A DNA stretch of 64,000 bases from Haloplanus salinarum (GCF_024498175.1 NZ_CP101823.1:1736001-1800000); one strand, 5' to 3'; positions 37,192 to 47,579 are shown, counted from the stretch's first letter. Notes: generated from the letters alone by a model not told the origin. Made by a program: numbers and translations.

Positions 37192-38871
37192 CTACCGTCC
37201 GGGCTGGTACTCGCCGAACTCGTCGCGAAGGACGTTCGCTATCTCGCCGACGGACGCGTAGGCCTTCACCGCGTCGACGATGGGCGGGAGCAGGTTGTCG
37301 TCGCCCCGGGCCGTCTCCCGGAGGGACGCGAGTGCGGCCTCGACCGCCTCGTCGTCGCGGTCGGCCCGGACCGTCTCGAGGCGGTCGATCTGTCGGCGTT
37401 CGTCCTCCTCGGTCACCTCCTCTAGATCCACCTCGGGGTCCTCGTCCTCGACGCGGAACTCGTTGACACCGACGATGATCCGCTCGCCCTCCTCGATCTC
37501 CTGTTGGCGGTCGAAGGCGACGTCCTGGATCTGCCCTTGCACCCACTGGGACTTCACCGCGTCGAGCATGCCGCCGCGTTCGTCGATCTCGTCGAGCAGA
37601 TCGAGGGCCTCGCTCTCCAGTTCGTCCGTCAGGGACTCGACGTAGTAGCTCCCGGCGAGGGGGTCGATGGTGTCGGCCGCCCCCGACTCGTGGGCGAGGA
37701 TCTGCTGGGTGCGAAGCGCCGTCCGGACGCTCTTCTCGGTCGGGAGCGACAGCGCCTCGTCCTTCCCGTTGGTGTGGAGGCTCTGGGTGCCGCCCAGCAC
37801 CGCGGCGAGCGCCTGGTAGGCGACGCGGACGACGTTGTTGTCGATCTGCTGGGCGGTCAGCGTCGAGCCGCCGGTCTGGGTGTGGAACTTCAGCTGCTTC
37901 GATTTGGGGTTCTCGGCACCGAACCGCTCTTCCATGATCGAGGCCCACATCCGGCGGGCCGCGCGGAACTTCGCCACCTCCTCGAAGATGTTGTTGTGGG
38001 CGTTGAAGAAAAAGGAGAGCTGTGGGGCGAACTCGTCGACGTCGAGGCCGGCGTCGAGGGCGGCCTCGACGTACTCGATGCCGTTGCCGAGGGTGAAGGC
38101 GATCTCCTGGGCCGCGGTCGACCCGGCCTCGCGGATGTGATACCCCGAGATCGAGATGGTGTTGAACTTCGGCGTCTCGGTCGCACAGAACTCGAAGATG
38201 TCGGTGATCAGCCGCATCGACGCCTCCGGCGGGTAGATGTAGAGGTTGCGCGCGATGTACTCCTTCATGATGTCGTTCTGGATGGTTCCCCGGAGTTCCG
38301 CCCGATCGACACCCTGCTGGTCGCCGATGGCGACGTACATCGCGAGCAGGATGGCGGCAGGCGCGTTGATCGTCATGCTCGTCGACACCTCGTCGAGCGG
38401 GATACCGTCGAAGACCGTCTCCATGTCCCGCAGGGTGTCGATGGCGACGCCCGACTTCCCCACCTCGCCGGCGGCCATCGTGGCGTCGGAGTCGTAGCCC
38501 ATCTGGGTCGGCAGGTCGAACGCCATCGAGAGGCCGGTCTGGCCCTCGTCGAGCAGGTAGTTGAACCGCTCGTTGGTCTCCGTCGCGGTCCCCATGCCCG
38601 CGTACTGACGCATGGTCCACAGCCGACCGCGGTACATCGTCGAGTAGACGCCACGGGTGTAGGGCTCCTGGCCCGGGTACCCCAGATCCGCCTCGTAGTC
38701 CAGGTCGGCGACGTCGGCGGGCGTATAGAGGGGGTCGACCGACTGCCCGCCGGTGTCGGTGGTGAACGCCTCCTTGCGCTCCCCGAACCGATCCACGGTC
38801 GGCCCGTAGGCGTCGTCCTCCCACTCCGCCTTGGCCTCGCGGATCCGTTCGAGGTCGTCGGGGTCGAACAT
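37192..38871 (-). CDS. mcmA1: methylmalonyl-CoA mutase large (alpha/N-terminal) chain
   Basis: Substrate-binding TIM-barrel chain of the B12-dependent mutase that interconverts methylmalonyl-CoA and succinyl-CoA. It has 559 residues, ending before the B12-binding domain, so a separate small chain is needed; it is not in the window. Conserved stretches: [47 protein letters not shown] and [14 protein letters not shown]. Start 38871 follows a TATA box (minus-strand GGATTAAGG, 38895-38903) at 28 bases; the frame is open about 140 bases further but without support. It works with the epimerase at 30.2-30.6 kb. Confidence 0.94.
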   Translation of the reverse strand: MFDPDDLERIREAKAEWEDDAYGPTVDRFGERKEAFTTDTGGQSVDPLYTPADVADLDYEADLGYPGQEPYTRGVYSTMYRGRLWTMRQYAGMGTATETNERFNYLLDEGQTGLSMAFDLPTQMGYDSDATMAAGEVGKSGVAIDTLRDMETVFDGIPLDEVSTSMTINAPAAILLAMYVAIGDQQGVDRAELRGTIQNDIMKEYIARNLYIYPPEASMRLITDIFEFCATETPKFNTISISGYHIREAGSTAAQEIAFTLGNGIEYVEAALDAGLDVDEFAPQLSFFFNAHNNIFEEVAKFRAARRMWASIMEERFGAENPKSKQLKFHTQTGGSTLTAQQIDNNVVRVAYQALAAVLGGTQSLHTNGKDEALSLPTEKSVRTALRTQQILAHESGAADTIDPLAGSYYVESLTDELESEALDLLDEIDERGGMLDAVKSQWVQGQIQDVAFDRQQEIEEGERIIVGVNEFRVEDEDPEVDLEEVTEEDERRQIDRLETVRADRDDEAVEAALASLRETARGDDNLLPPIVDAVKAYASVGEIANVLRDEFGEYQPGR

Positions 38872-38998
38872 GCGCGGAAGGTGGAGCGCCGCGACCTTAA
38901 TCCTTCGAGACCCCGTCGGCGACGTCGTTTTCAGGGATCGGGAATCGTCGACGCCAGTTATCTCGGTACGGAGCCGACGTTCGAACGAGGTGAGCACG

Positions 38999-39319
38999 AT
39001 GCAACTACCCATCTACACTCTCGGCGGGCTCGCACAGCACCACCCCGGCCCGCACGGCCCCCACTGGGGCGCCGGCCCCGCGGGTGGGATGGGATCGGGC
39101 CTGGGCATGGGCGGCGGGTGGCTCGTCCTCCTGTTGGTGTTCGCGCTTCTCGTGGTCGGCGTCGTCGCCGCGGCGCTGTACCTGCGGGGCGAGACGGGCG
39201 ACACCGACCGGACCGCGGACGACGCGCTCGCGACGCTCCGGGAGCGGTACGCCACAGGCGACCTCGACGACGACGAGTTCGAGCGCCGCCGGGAACGGCT
39301 GACCGAACGAACCGGCTGA
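38999..39319 (+). CDS. membrane protein with C-terminal SHOCT domain
   Basis: A 106-residue protein. A Gly/His/Pro-rich N-terminus ([17 protein letters not shown]) leads to one transmembrane helix ([20 protein letters not shown]) and a SHOCT motif ([20 protein letters not shown]). SHOCT domains are short helical modules often linked to oligomerisation. An in-frame GTG nine bases earlier is an alternative start. It is divergent from the mutase gene. Confidence 0.75.
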   Translation: MQLPIYTLGGLAQHHPGPHGPHWGAGPAGGMGSGLGMGGGWLVLLLVFALLVVGVVAAALYLRGETGDTDRTADDALATLRERYATGDLDDDEFERRRERLTERTG

Positions 39320-39380
39320 CGACCGGCGGCGACCCTCGGTCCCGGGACGGCCGGTTTTCTCGTCTGATAATTCGGTCGGG

Positions 39381-39391
39381 TGCTTTTATAC
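39381..39391 (+). promoter_or_regulatory. TATA box of the transducer leader ORF
   Basis: TGCTTTTATAC, centred about 31 bases before the ATG at 39418. It therefore predicts an mRNA beginning at the mini-ORF rather than at the transducer gene itself. Confidence 0.65.
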
Positions 39392-39417
39392 GCCCGCTTG
39401 CCAGCGTACGGAACAGT

Positions 39418-39498
39418 ATGCGTATCGTCGAACGAGGGACGCGAACGGACGCGGAATCGACAGCGAGTGCGGGATCGCTGGCGGGGGGGAGCGGATGA
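39418..39498 (+). CDS. leaderless mini-ORF preceding the transducer gene
   Basis: A 26-residue ORF ([20 protein letters not shown]...) whose ATG lies at the leaderless distance from a good TATA box and whose TGA overlaps the transducer ATG by four bases. It has no recognisable domain. It may be translated only to couple initiation of the downstream gene. Expression is inferred from geometry alone. Confidence 0.45.
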   Translation: MRIVERGTRTDAESTASAGSLAGGSG

Positions 39499-41867
39499 AG
39501 AGGCTCCCGTCGGTCGTCACCGACAGTTATCTGAAGCGGTTCGCGGCCATCGTCGCGGTGGTGCTCGTCGTCGTGGCGGGCGTGGGGGTCTTCTTCCAGG
39601 GTGCCATCGCCGAGGATATTCGACACAACGAACAGGCCGAACTCCGGACGATGGCGGAACTCGAGGCCAACGCGATGGCCGAGTGGATCGATCGCAACGG
39701 GGAGAACGCACGACTGGTGTCGTCGCTCGGCGAGATCAAGTCGGGCGACCGATACCGGATCGACGCGGCGTTGAACACGGAACTCGAACAGCTGTCCGAC
39801 TCGACACACTCGGTCCACTACGTCGACATCGGCCCGAACCGGATCATCGAGAGCACCGACGACGAGCGGACCGACGCGAGGCTCGACGACCTGCGATGGG
39901 CGCGTAGCTCCCTCGACGGCCTGTCGGGACAGGACGCCTCGGCGGTCGCCGTCTCGGAGGGCTACCGGCAGGACGGCGTCGAACTGATCGCGTTCGCCAG
40001 CCGGATCGAGGGAACCGACCGGGCCATCGTGGTGACCGTCGACGCGGGTCAACGGGCCGCCGGGTTCCGGACCCCGACCGAATCGAGCTTCACCCAGGTC
40101 GTCGACAGCGAGGGGATAGTCGAGTTCGCGGCCGACGAGGAGGCGGCACTCGAACCGTACGGCTACGGTAACGGCCACATCCGCATGGCCCAGCAGGGCG
40201 AGACCGGCGTGATGGACATGCCCGAACGCGACCTGGTCGTGGGCTACGCACCGATCGAGGGGAGCGACTGGGTCGTCGTCACGCACGCACCGCGCTCGGA
40301 GGCGTACGCACTCGCCGGCGTCGTCACCCGCGACCTCGCCATCCTCGTCGGCATCGCCCTCGGCGGCTTCCTGCTGATCGGCGCGACGCTCGGGCGGAAC
40401 ACGGTGAACGCGCTCGACCGCCTGACCGACGAGGCGGAGGCCATCGCACGCGGGGACCTCGACGCCGAGGTGGCGTCGACCGACCGCGACGACGAGGTCG
40501 GACAGTTGATCGACGCCTTCGCCGACATGCAGTCGTACCTCTCGACGGTCGCCGCACAGGCGGAGGCGGTCGCGGACCAGCGGTTCGACGCCGCGGTCCT
40601 GGAGGAGGACGTCCCCGGCGCGTTCGGCGAGACGATCGAGCAGATGAGCGACGACGTCGAACGCGCACAGCGGGAGGCCGAACGGGCCCGACGCGACGTC
40701 GAGGAGCTGAACGCGGCGCTGGAGACGCAGGCCGACGGCTTCGGGGAGACGATGTCCCGGGCCGCGGCGGGCGATCTGACCCAGCGGATGGATCCCGACG
40801 GACGGAGCGAGGCGATGAACAGCATCGCCGAGTCGTTCAACGGGATGATGGACGAAATCGAGGCGACGCTGGGACAGGTCCGATCCTTCGCCGACGAGGT
40901 GGCTGCGGCCAGCCAGCAGGTGACCACGAGCGCCGAGGAAGTCGAGAGCGCGAGCGCGGACGTGAGCGAATCCATCCAGGAGATCTCGGCCGGTGCCGAA
41001 CGGCAGGACGAGCAGTTGACGACCGTCTCGGGCGAGATGCAGAGCCTCTCGGGAGCCATCGAGGAGGTCGCGTCGTCTGCCAACGAGGTGGCGACGACGG
41101 CCGAACGGGCGGCCGAGACCAGCGAAGCCGGCAGCGACGCCGCGATGGACGCCGTCGAGGAACTCGAACGGATCGAGAACCGGGCCGAGGCGGCGGCCAC
41201 GGAGGTGACGGCGCTCGCGGAGGAGGTCGCCGAAATTGGGGACATCGTCGACGTGATCGCCGACATCGCCGAACAGACGAACATGCTGGCGCTGAACGCC
41301 TCGATCGAGGCCGCCCACGCCGACGGCGACGGCGACGGCTTCGCGGTCGTCGCCGACGAGATCAAGGGTCTCGCCGGCGAGGCCGCCGACGCCACCGAGC
41401 GGATCGACCGGCGTATCGCCGACGTGCAGGACGCCGCCGACGACACCGTCGACGACATGGAACGGCTGCGGGAAGGCGTCGCCGACGGAAGCGAAACCAT
41501 CGACGACGCGCTCGCGTCGCTCGACGACATCGCCCAGCAGGTCGCCGACCTCGACACCGGCGTCCGGGAGATCAGCGAGGCGACGAACGACCAGGCCGAA
41601 TCGACCGAGGACGTCGTCTCGATGCTCGACGAGGTGTCCGAACTGGCCGATCGGTCGAGCGCCGAGGCGTCGAACGTCTCCGCCGCCGCGGAGGAACAAA
41701 CCTCGACGCTGTCGGACGTCTCCGAGAGCGCGCAGTCGCTCACGGGCCGTGCCGAGTCGCTCCGGGAGCTGCTGGCCGAGTTCACCGTCGACCGCGGGGA
41801 GTCGGCCGACGCGGCCGCCGGGGGCGACACCCGTCCGGCCGCGGCCGACGGCGGTGCCGAGCGATAG
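39495..41867 (+). CDS. methyl-accepting chemotaxis-type transducer (Htr)
   Basis: A 790-residue membrane signal transducer. The first helix ([20 protein letters not shown], about 15-34) and second helix ([20 protein letters not shown], about 285-304) bracket a dCache/PAS-like extracellular domain of about 250 residues ([18 protein letters not shown]). HAMP domain: about 306-360 with a second HAMP-like unit near 420-450. The long coiled-coil signalling domain carries the hairpin tip [20 protein letters not shown]. Glu/Gln-rich heptads flanking it are possible methylation sites. It signals to CheA/CheW, which are not in the window. The ligand is unknown. Confidence 0.93.
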   Translation: MKRLPSVVTDSYLKRFAAIVAVVLVVVAGVGVFFQGAIAEDIRHNEQAELRTMAELEANAMAEWIDRNGENARLVSSLGEIKSGDRYRIDAALNTELEQLSDSTHSVHYVDIGPNRIIESTDDERTDARLDDLRWARSSLDGLSGQDASAVAVSEGYRQDGVELIAFASRIEGTDRAIVVTVDAGQRAAGFRTPTESSFTQVVDSEGIVEFAADEEAALEPYGYGNGHIRMAQQGETGVMDMPERDLVVGYAPIEGSDWVVVTHAPRSEAYALAGVVTRDLAILVGIALGGFLLIGATLGRNTVNALDRLTDEAEAIARGDLDAEVASTDRDDEVGQLIDAFADMQSYLSTVAAQAEAVADQRFDAAVLEEDVPGAFGETIEQMSDDVERAQREAERARRDVEELNAALETQADGFGETMSRAAAGDLTQRMDPDGRSEAMNSIAESFNGMMDEIEATLGQVRSFADEVAAASQQVTTSAEEVESASADVSESIQEISAGAERQDEQLTTVSGEMQSLSGAIEEVASSANEVATTAERAAETSEAGSDAAMDAVEELERIENRAEAAATEVTALAEEVAEIGDIVDVIADIAEQTNMLALNASIEAAHADGDGDGFAVVADEIKGLAGEAADATERIDRRIADVQDAADDTVDDMERLREGVADGSETIDDALASLDDIAQQVADLDTGVREISEATNDQAESTEDVVSMLDEVSELADRSSAEASNVSAAAEEQTSTLSDVSESAQSLTGRAESLRELLAEFTVDRGESADAAAGGDTRPAAADGGAER

Positions 41868-41919
41868 CCCCACCGAAACACAAGCGTTCAAGGGCACGCC
41901 AGCCCCCTCTTTGGGCAGA

Positions 41920-42690
41920 ATGTACATCGCAGACGAGACGTGGCCGGAGCTCGGGGACTACTTCGACGACGAATCCCTCGCGCTCGTTCCGCTGGGGTCG
42001 ACCGAACAGCACGGCCCCCACCTCCCGCTGGCGACCGACCACCTGATCGCGGAGGCGCTCGCCAGTGAAGCCGCCGAGCGGACCGGCTACCTCCGAACCC
42101 CGACGATCAACGTCGGCGTCAGCCCGCACCACCGGCAGTTCAACGGCACCATGTGGGTCGACGCGCCGGAGTTTCGCGACTACGTCGAGTCGTTCACCCG
42201 GAACCTCACGTACCACGGCATCGACCGCGTGGTCTACGTCAACGCCCACGGCGGCAACGTCGACCACCTGCGGGAGGTGGGGCGCCGACTGCGCGACGAC
42301 GAGGAACTCTACGCGATCGAGTGGATGTGGGACGAGAGCATCCCCGAGTTGGTCGACGACCTGTTCGAACAGAACGGCCCCCACGGCGGCCCGAAGGAGA
42401 CGGCGATGATCCAGCACCTTCGGCCCGAACTGGTCCGCGAGGACCGACTGGCCGACGCGCGGGACGGTGGCGTCCCGGACGTCGAGGCCGCGGACACGAT
42501 CAAACACGGCGCGCGGACCTTCTACGACGCCGCCGACAACACCGGCAACGGCGTCCTCGGCGACCAGACCGACGCCACCGCGGCGAAGGGCGCCGAGCTG
42601 TTCGAGGCGGCCAGCGAACAGCTCTGCCGGCTCTGTGAGTGGCTCGACGACCAACCCTTCGAGGACCTGCTGCCGAAAGACCACGTGTAG
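41920..42690 (+). CDS. creatininase-family amidohydrolase
   Basis: A 256-residue metal-dependent hydrolase. LVPLGSTEQHGPHLPLATDH carries Glu, His and Asp metal ligands, followed by VSPHHRQFNGTMWVDAPEF, VNAHGGNVDHLREVGR and the late acidic GPHGGPKETAM. Relatives include creatininase, ArfB (formamide hydrolase of F420/riboflavin synthesis) and MftE. In archaea ArfB is the most likely role, but the sequence alone does not settle it. Confidence 0.85.
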   Translation: MYIADETWPELGDYFDDESLALVPLGSTEQHGPHLPLATDHLIAEALASEAAERTGYLRTPTINVGVSPHHRQFNGTMWVDAPEFRDYVESFTRNLTYHGIDRVVYVNAHGGNVDHLREVGRRLRDDEELYAIEWMWDESIPELVDDLFEQNGPHGGPKETAMIQHLRPELVREDRLADARDGGVPDVEAADTIKHGARTFYDAADNTGNGVLGDQTDATAAKGAELFEAASEQLCRLCEWLDDQPFEDLLPKDHV

Positions 42691-42736
42691 TGCACCCCGT
42701 CGGAGCCCCTATGACTCCGGCGCTCGTACGTGGCGC

Positions 42737-43252
42737 ATGACCCTCCGCCGGCGTCTGCGCCGTCTCCCGGACGAGCGGCCCCGTCTCGCCCTCGTGGTCG
42801 CCGTGCTCGCGGTGGAACTCGTCGGCGCCTCGGGCGCCGTCTTCACCGCCAGCGGCCTCGTCTCGTGGTACGGCACCCTCCAGCGCCCGGCGATCGCGCC
42901 GCCGAACTGGGTGTTCGGCCCGGTGTGGACTCTCCTCTTTGCCCTCCTGGGTGTCGCCGTCTGGCTGGTGTGGCGGCGGCTGTCCTCGCCGCGGACCGAG
43001 GGCCGTGCCCGCGTCGCGCTCGCCGTCTTCGCCGTCCACTTCGTCGCCAACGTCGGATGGTCGGCGGCCTTCTTCGGCCTGCAGTCGGTCGACCTCGGTC
43101 TCGCCGTGATCGTCGTCCTCCTGGCGCTGATCCTGCTCACGATCCGGGCGTTCGATCGGGTGGACCGACGGGCGGCGCTCCTCCTCGTTCCCTACCTCTG
43201 CTGGACGGCGTTCGCCGCGTATCTCAACTACCGGTTCTGGGTGTTGAACTAG
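42737..43252 (+). CDS. tspO: TspO/MBR-family membrane protein
   Basis: A 171-residue protein with five predicted helices. Family motifs: [20 protein letters not shown] (loop 1 with Pro and Trp), [20 protein letters not shown], and C-terminal [17 protein letters not shown]. TspO proteins bind tetrapyrroles or sterols and influence oxidative or light responses. An N-terminal basic leader ([16 protein letters not shown]) precedes the first helix. Confidence 0.92.
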   Translation: MTLRRRLRRLPDERPRLALVVAVLAVELVGASGAVFTASGLVSWYGTLQRPAIAPPNWVFGPVWTLLFALLGVAVWLVWRRLSSPRTEGRARVALAVFAVHFVANVGWSAAFFGLQSVDLGLAVIVVLLALILLTIRAFDRVDRRAALLLVPYLCWTAFAAYLNYRFWVLN

Positions 43253-43308
43253 TCCCTCGACCGCGCCCCTTCGCCATCCTTTTGCCCACGCACCCCCACC
43301 CTCGATCC

Positions 43309-43707
43309 ATGTTTGGTGGCGGCGGCATGAACCCACGGAAGATGAAACAGATGATGAAACAGATGGGCATCGACGTGACCGAACTCGATGCCGAGGAGGT
43401 CGTCATCCGGACGGCCGACGAGGAACTCGTCTTCTCCGACGCGCAGGTGACGCGCATGGACGCACAGGGCCAGGAGACCTACCAGGTCGTCGGCGAACCC
43501 GAGACGCGGGACCCGGGGAGTGCGGCCGGCGCCGTCGAGTCCGGCGACGACGACGTGAACGACGCGGACGGCGACTCCGCGGACGCCATCCCCGAGGACG
43601 ACGTGGAACTCGTCGCGACGCGTGCCGGCGTCGGGAAAAGCGAGGCGCGGGAGGCGCTCGAGGCCGCCGACGGCGACTTGGCGTCGGCCATCGCCAGCCT
43701 GGAGTGA
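43309..43707 (+). CDS. nac: nascent polypeptide-associated complex protein
   Basis: A 132-residue archaeal NAC, which forms a homodimer at the ribosome exit. NAC domain: [33 protein letters not shown] about residues 7-65. An acidic linker ([20 protein letters not shown]) is followed by a C-terminal UBA domain ([31 protein letters not shown]). It overlaps the next gene by four bases (GTGA). Confidence 0.95.
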   Translation: MFGGGGMNPRKMKQMMKQMGIDVTELDAEEVVIRTADEELVFSDAQVTRMDAQGQETYQVVGEPETRDPGSAAGAVESGDDDVNDADGDSADAIPEDDVELVATRAGVGKSEAREALEAADGDLASAIASLE

Positions 43708-44441
43708 CGTCGACGTTCCTGCTGGTTCGTGAGGACCGGGAGTACCTGCGCGCGCCCGGCGAGGAACTCCAGACCGACCTCGGCGTGTTGACCGTCCCCG
43801 AGGACGTCGAACCGGGCCAGCGCCTGGAGACCCACCTCGGCGAGGAGTTCGTGGTCCGGGAGCCGCGGGGGCCGGACCTGTTCGATCACTTCGAACGGAC
43901 CGGCGCGCCGATGATGCCCCGCGATATCGGGTTGGTGGTCGGCATGACCGGCGCCGCGGCCGACGACCGGGTACTCGACGCGGGGACGGGCACCGGCGTC
44001 CTCGCGGCCTACCTCGGCCGGATCGGCGCGGCCGTCCGGACCTACGAGCAGGACCCCGAGTTCGCCGACGTCGCCCGCGAGAACATGCGCCTCGCGGGCG
44101 TCGCCGACCGCGTCGACGTGCGGACGGGCGACGTGACCGCGGAGCTCGACGCCCTCGCCGCGGAACCGGGGTTCGACCTCCTCACCCTCGACACCGCGGA
44201 CGCGCCGTCGGTGGTGCGCCGGGCGCCGGACCTCCTCCTCAGCGGCGGGTTCGTCGTCGTCTACTCGCCGTTCGTCGAGGGCACCCGCGCGGCCGTCGAG
44301 GCCGCCGAGGAGGCGGGACTGACCGGCGTGGAGACCCACGAGACGATCCAGCGACGGATGCAGTTCGACGAGCGGGGGAGCCGCCCCGACACCCGCGGTG
44401 TCGGCCACACCGGCTACCTGACCGTCGGGCGGCTGTCGTGA
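43704..44441 (+). CDS. tRNA (adenine-N1)-methyltransferase, TrmI-like
   Basis: A 245-residue SAM-dependent methyltransferase starting with GTG. The N-terminal [20 protein letters not shown] and [16 protein letters not shown] match the small N-domain of archaeal TrmI, which makes m1A57/58 in tRNA. The SAM motif is [20 protein letters not shown], with acidic [15 protein letters not shown]. The catalytic region is [11 protein letters not shown]. It is coupled to nac, a recurrent archaeal pairing of translation-linked genes. Confidence 0.9.
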   Translation: MTSTFLLVREDREYLRAPGEELQTDLGVLTVPEDVEPGQRLETHLGEEFVVREPRGPDLFDHFERTGAPMMPRDIGLVVGMTGAAADDRVLDAGTGTGVLAAYLGRIGAAVRTYEQDPEFADVARENMRLAGVADRVDVRTGDVTAELDALAAEPGFDLLTLDTADAPSVVRRAPDLLLSGGFVVVYSPFVEGTRAAVEAAEEAGLTGVETHETIQRRMQFDERGSRPDTRGVGHTGYLTVGRLS

Positions 44442-44502
44442 CGATCCCGGGGGACGGGAGCGCGGCCGACGGTATAAGTACGTGGCCGCCGAATCGGCGC
44501 CC

Positions 44503-44724
44503 ATGAGTCGGGAGCGCGGCGCCGAGATCGAGGACGTGCGGACGTGGCCCGAACTGGCGGTCGGACTCTACGAGCGGCTCACCGGCCGCGGTGCCGAGAT
44601 CACCTACGAGTTCGACGACCTGGAGATACGGGTGCCGGATCGGATGGGGCCCGACGCCGACCACGCCCGCTGGCGTCTCGACGGCACCGTGCGCATCCGG
44701 ACCCGCGAGACCGACCGCGAGTGA
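44503..44724 (+). CDS. small conserved hypothetical protein
   Basis: A 73-residue acidic protein (MSRERGAEIEDVRTWPELAV ... RTRETDRE). TATA box GGTATAAGTA (44471-44480) at about 28 bases indicates a leaderless start here, not at the upstream in-frame codon. It has a compact alpha/beta pattern. It overlaps the next gene by four bases. The function is unknown. Confidence 0.7.
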   Translation: MSRERGAEIEDVRTWPELAVGLYERLTGRGAEITYEFDDLEIRVPDRMGPDADHARWRLDGTVRIRTRETDRE

Positions 44725-45041
44725 CCGGGGCGGAACGACCGCTCGACGTCCACGCCGACCTGACCGTCGAGGTCGACGGGGCGACGGTGTCGATCCGGGG
44801 GTACGGCGACCTCGTCGTCGTGCGGGCGCCCTCGCTGGCCGCCGCGCGGGCGCTCTCGACCGGGACGGGCCTCCTGTTGGACCGCCTCCACGACGCCGAC
44901 GTGACCCTCGACCTGCGGGTCCGCGGCCATAGCGTCGCGCGGGCCGGACCGGGTCACGACCCGGGGCTTCTCTCGCGGGCGGTCGGGGCCGCCCCCGCAC
45001 GGCTCTCGCCCGGCGGCGTGGTGCTCTCCCTGCTGGACTAG
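44721..45041 (+). CDS. small conserved hypothetical protein
   Basis: A 106-residue protein starting with GTG, coupled to the previous gene. It is beta-rich (VHADLTVEVDGATVSIRGYG, DLVVVRAPSLAAARALS) with a Gly/Ala C-terminus (GAAPARLSPGGVVLSLLD). The pair appears to form a two-gene unit, perhaps a heterodimer. No function is recognised. Its end overlaps the convergent gene by four bases. Confidence 0.65.
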   Translation: MTGAERPLDVHADLTVEVDGATVSIRGYGDLVVVRAPSLAAARALSTGTGLLLDRLHDADVTLDLRVRGHSVARAGPGHDPGLLSRAVGAAPARLSPGGVVLSLLD

Positions 45042-45628
45042 CGCGTCCCGCGGATCAGTTCGAACAGCTCCGCCCGGAACGCCTCGGGGTCGATGTGTGT
45101 CTCCAGCGTCTCGACCACGTCCTCGGCCGCCGACCCGTCGGCGCCGACGACGGCGGTCGGATACGCGCCGCCGGCGAGCCTGAACGCTCGGTCGGGGGCC
45201 CACACCGCCAGCCAGCCGTCGACGTCGAGGGTCACCCCGTCGACCCGGCAACGCGCGTCGTACCGGAACAGGCGGGCATCGGCGTCGCCCACCCGGAGCG
45301 ACCGCCGCTCGGCCCGGTCGACGTCGACGAACCCGCGGTCCCCGAGGCGGTCGGCGAACCCACGGCTCGCCCGCGAGGCGACCAACCGGCGGAGCGGTCC
45401 CGTCACGGGCGGCGAGGGATCGAGTTCGAGGCGGGCGGCGAGGAAAAAGCGCCAGCTACGGTCGAGGCCGGTCCGCTCGCGGACGGTCCCGCGAAGCCGG
45501 TCGTCCTCGTAGAGACGGATTCCGGCGGAGACGGTGAGTCCGCCGGCGGAGAAGGGCGTCTCGGTGGTGTCGCTCACCTGCCGCCAGTCGGTCAGTCGCT
45601 CGCTCGGGACCGACGGCGGTGCGACCAT
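45038..45628 (-). CDS. conserved hypothetical protein
   Basis: A 196-residue protein, MVAPPSVPSERLTDWRQVSD ... HIDPEAFRAELFELIRGTR. It is beta-rich, with GLTVSAGIRLYEDDRLR, FRYDARCRVDGVTLDVDGWL and WAPDRAFRLAGGAYP. It has no signal peptide and no transmembrane helix. The start is supported by a TATA box (minus-strand CATTATATCC, 45649-45658) at about 27 bases. The function is unknown. Confidence 0.7.
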   Translation of the reverse strand: MVAPPSVPSERLTDWRQVSDTTETPFSAGGLTVSAGIRLYEDDRLRGTVRERTGLDRSWRFFLAARLELDPSPPVTGPLRRLVASRASRGFADRLGDRGFVDVDRAERRSLRVGDADARLFRYDARCRVDGVTLDVDGWLAVWAPDRAFRLAGGAYPTAVVGADGSAAEDVVETLETHIDPEAFRAELFELIRGTR

Positions 45629-45673
45629 CGTGCGGCATCCGGGGCGCGACGGATATAATGGTTCGTCACTCCG

Positions 45674-45991
45674 TCAGTGATCGTCCTCGCGCCACTTGTG
45701 CTCGCATTCGGTACAGACGAAAAAGCGGGTCTCGGACTCGTCGGCAGCACGGATCTGCTGCATGTACCAGTAGGCCTCGTCGTTGTCACAGGACGGACAG
45801 TCGGCGCTCGTCGTCGGGAGGCCGCTCGTGCCGCCGCCGGACTCGATGATCTCCGACTCCTCCTGGGCCTGTGTCGTGACCATCTCGGCTTCCTGCTCGG
45901 CGTCGCGCGCCTGCTCGAACCCACACTGGGTACAGATCCACACGCCGTCCTCGGTCTGCATCATCGATCCGCATTCGTCGCAGAACTCCAT
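45674..45991 (-). CDS. tfs: transcription factor S
   Basis: A 105-residue archaeal TFIIS/RPB9-like factor that rescues stalled RNA polymerase by stimulating transcript cleavage. N-terminal zinc ribbon: FCDECGSMM...WICTQCGF. Middle acidic linker: QAQEESEIIESGGG. C-terminal zinc ribbon: DCPSCDNDEAYWYMQQIR ... FVCTECEHKW, with the catalytic acidic loop ADESET between them. A TATA-like GGTTAAAG (46019-46026, minus strand) fits the start. Confidence 0.95.
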   Translation of the reverse strand: MEFCDECGSMMQTEDGVWICTQCGFEQARDAEQEAEMVTTQAQEESEIIESGGGTSGLPTTSADCPSCDNDEAYWYMQQIRAADESETRFFVCTECEHKWREDDH

Positions 45992-46068
45992 GGTGGCTCG
46001 AACCCTGATGCTCGACGGTCTTTAACCCACGGATAGCCGCCGTCCGCGCGGGATTTCGACGGCCGCGA

Positions 46069-46326
46069 TCAGGCGTCCCCGTCGGACTGTCCCGGTTCGC
46101 CGACGGCCTCCACGGGGAGGACGTTCTGGAGTTCGTCGAACAGTTCGTCGGGGCCGTGGAAGGCGTCGCTCCCGAGTTCCGAGACGAGTTCGCCGAGGTT
46201 CGCCTCCCCGTTGGCCAGGAGCAACGTCACGTCCGCGAACTCGGCGGCGGCGTCGTCACGTGTGACCGGGTAATCGAGGCGCTCGAAGGTTGACTCCACC
46301 CGGCTCAGTTTCACGCGCTCGCTCAT
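46069..46326 (-). CDS. conserved haloarchaeal small protein (DUF5789-type)
   Basis: An 85-residue acidic protein, MSERVKLSRVESTFERLDYP, with DVTLLLANGEANLGELVSEL and the C-terminal LPVEAVGEPGQSDGDA, a tail I associate with a haloarchaeal DUF5789 family. Start 46326 was chosen because a TATA-like element (minus-strand CGACTAAGTG) lies about 27 bases upstream. The function is unknown. Confidence 0.72.
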   Translation of the reverse strand: MSERVKLSRVESTFERLDYPVTRDDAAAEFADVTLLLANGEANLGELVSELGSDAFHGPDELFDELQNVLPVEAVGEPGQSDGDA

Positions 46327-46424
46327 GACCGTGAGTTCGGACCCACGGCACTTAGTCGTGGGCCCGACCACCGGTGTCGGATGGGTGATACGCTTTTACA
46401 TTCCCACACCGTATCGGGGCGCAC

Positions 46425-47468
46425 ATGGGGGAGGGATCCACGCCGCTCGACGCCGCCCTCGGAGAGGCGTCGTCAGTCCTTCTTCTGGCCCCGTCGGCGA
46501 GCGAGTTCGAGGACGACGCCTGTGTCGACCTCCTGACCGCCGACGAACCGTCGCGGAGCAACGTCCTCAGCGTGACCCTGACGCAGTCGCCCGACGAACG
46601 GATCGCCCTCTGGCGACGCGAGGCGGGCGAGCAGTTGCCGGCGCGGGCGATGGTCGTCGACGCGAACGGGGATCGGTCGGCGACGGAGTCGACGACCGAC
46701 CGCGGGGACGACCTGTCGAGCACCCTCTCCGTCGACGTCCTCCGCTCGAACGCGGAACCGATCGACGTCGGGATGGCCCTCGCGCGGCACCTCGGCGCCT
46801 GGGAGTCCACGCCCGAGTCGACGCGGATCTGTCTGCACTCCCTGACCGCTCTGCTCGACAGTTTCGACCGCGAGGCCGTCGTCTCCCTGGTCTCGGCGCT
46901 CAACGACCTCTGTGACGCCGCCGGCGCCACCGCACACCACCACCTCGACCCGGCGGCCCACGACGACGGTCTCGTCGCGACGTTCCGCCCGCTGTACGAC
47001 GCGGTGGTCGAACACGTCCCCGAGGACGGATGGACGGTGACCCGGGCGCCGGACGACGCCGAACGCCCCTCCTTTCGACGGTCGACGACGCCCCCGGGCG
47101 GGGCGGCGAGCACCGACCCCTGTCGCCCCGAGACGGTCCCGATGCCCTACTCGTTCGACCAGACGCTCGATCTCATCTCCGTCTCCCGGCGGCGCACGCT
47201 GCTCTACCACCTGAAGGATCTCGGCGTCGGCACCGTCTCCATCGACGAACTCGTCGAGGGGGTGGCGACCCGCGAACGCTCCATCCCGGCGCGCGAGGCG
47301 CCCGAATCCACCGACTCCGTCCGCGTCTCGCTCGTCCACGCCCACCTCCCGAAACTGGCCGACCTCGGCATCCTCGAGTACGACGTCGAGTCGGCGACGG
47401 TTCGCTACCACGGCAACCCCGCACTGGAGTCGTTCCTCCGGTACGTCGAGACGCTCGAACTGGGCTGA
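46425..47468 (+). CDS. KaiC/RecA-like (inactive) N-domain fused to C-terminal HTH domain
   Basis: A 347-residue protein. Residues 1-215 look like a degenerate RecA/KaiC-fold ATPase domain (SSVLLLAPSASEFEDDACVD, STRICLHSLTALLDSFDREA, YDAVVEHVPEDGWTV) without Walker A. A low-complexity linker follows. The C-terminal 110 residues resemble the haloarchaeal DUF7344 winged-helix (LDLISVSRRRTLLYHLKDL, VSLVHAHLPKLADLGILEYD). It is probably a transcription regulator. TATA CTTTTACAT (46391-46399) supports the ATG at 46425. Confidence 0.72.
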   Translation: MGEGSTPLDAALGEASSVLLLAPSASEFEDDACVDLLTADEPSRSNVLSVTLTQSPDERIALWRREAGEQLPARAMVVDANGDRSATESTTDRGDDLSSTLSVDVLRSNAEPIDVGMALARHLGAWESTPESTRICLHSLTALLDSFDREAVVSLVSALNDLCDAAGATAHHHLDPAAHDDGLVATFRPLYDAVVEHVPEDGWTVTRAPDDAERPSFRRSTTPPGGAASTDPCRPETVPMPYSFDQTLDLISVSRRRTLLYHLKDLGVGTVSIDELVEGVATRERSIPAREAPESTDSVRVSLVHAHLPKLADLGILEYDVESATVRYHGNPALESFLRYVETLELG

Positions 47469-47579
47469 CGCTCCTCGGCGGATGACGTCGGGAGAAGTTT
47501 TGCGAGGGAAGAGCGCTCCCGGAGCGCCTTCCGCATCTTCCGCGGTGGGGTTCACCGCGTCGGGCACGAGCCCTTCGAT
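47469..47579. other. spacer between regulator gene and tRNA-Leu
   Basis: There is no gene. It contains GCGAGGGAAG at 47502-47511, an exact copy of the tRNA-Leu 3'-terminal sequence as read on the plus strand at 47580-47589, separated by 78 bases. A possible hairpin AGCGCTCCCGGAGCGC follows at 47511-47527. Confidence 0.4.

Noticed and set aside
38958-41927. Long minus-strand ORF (989 codons) opposite the transducer
   Set aside because: Shadow of the transducer and SHOCT genes; composition is Arg/Gly/Val-rich with no domain, and the plus strand has HAMP and signalling motifs.
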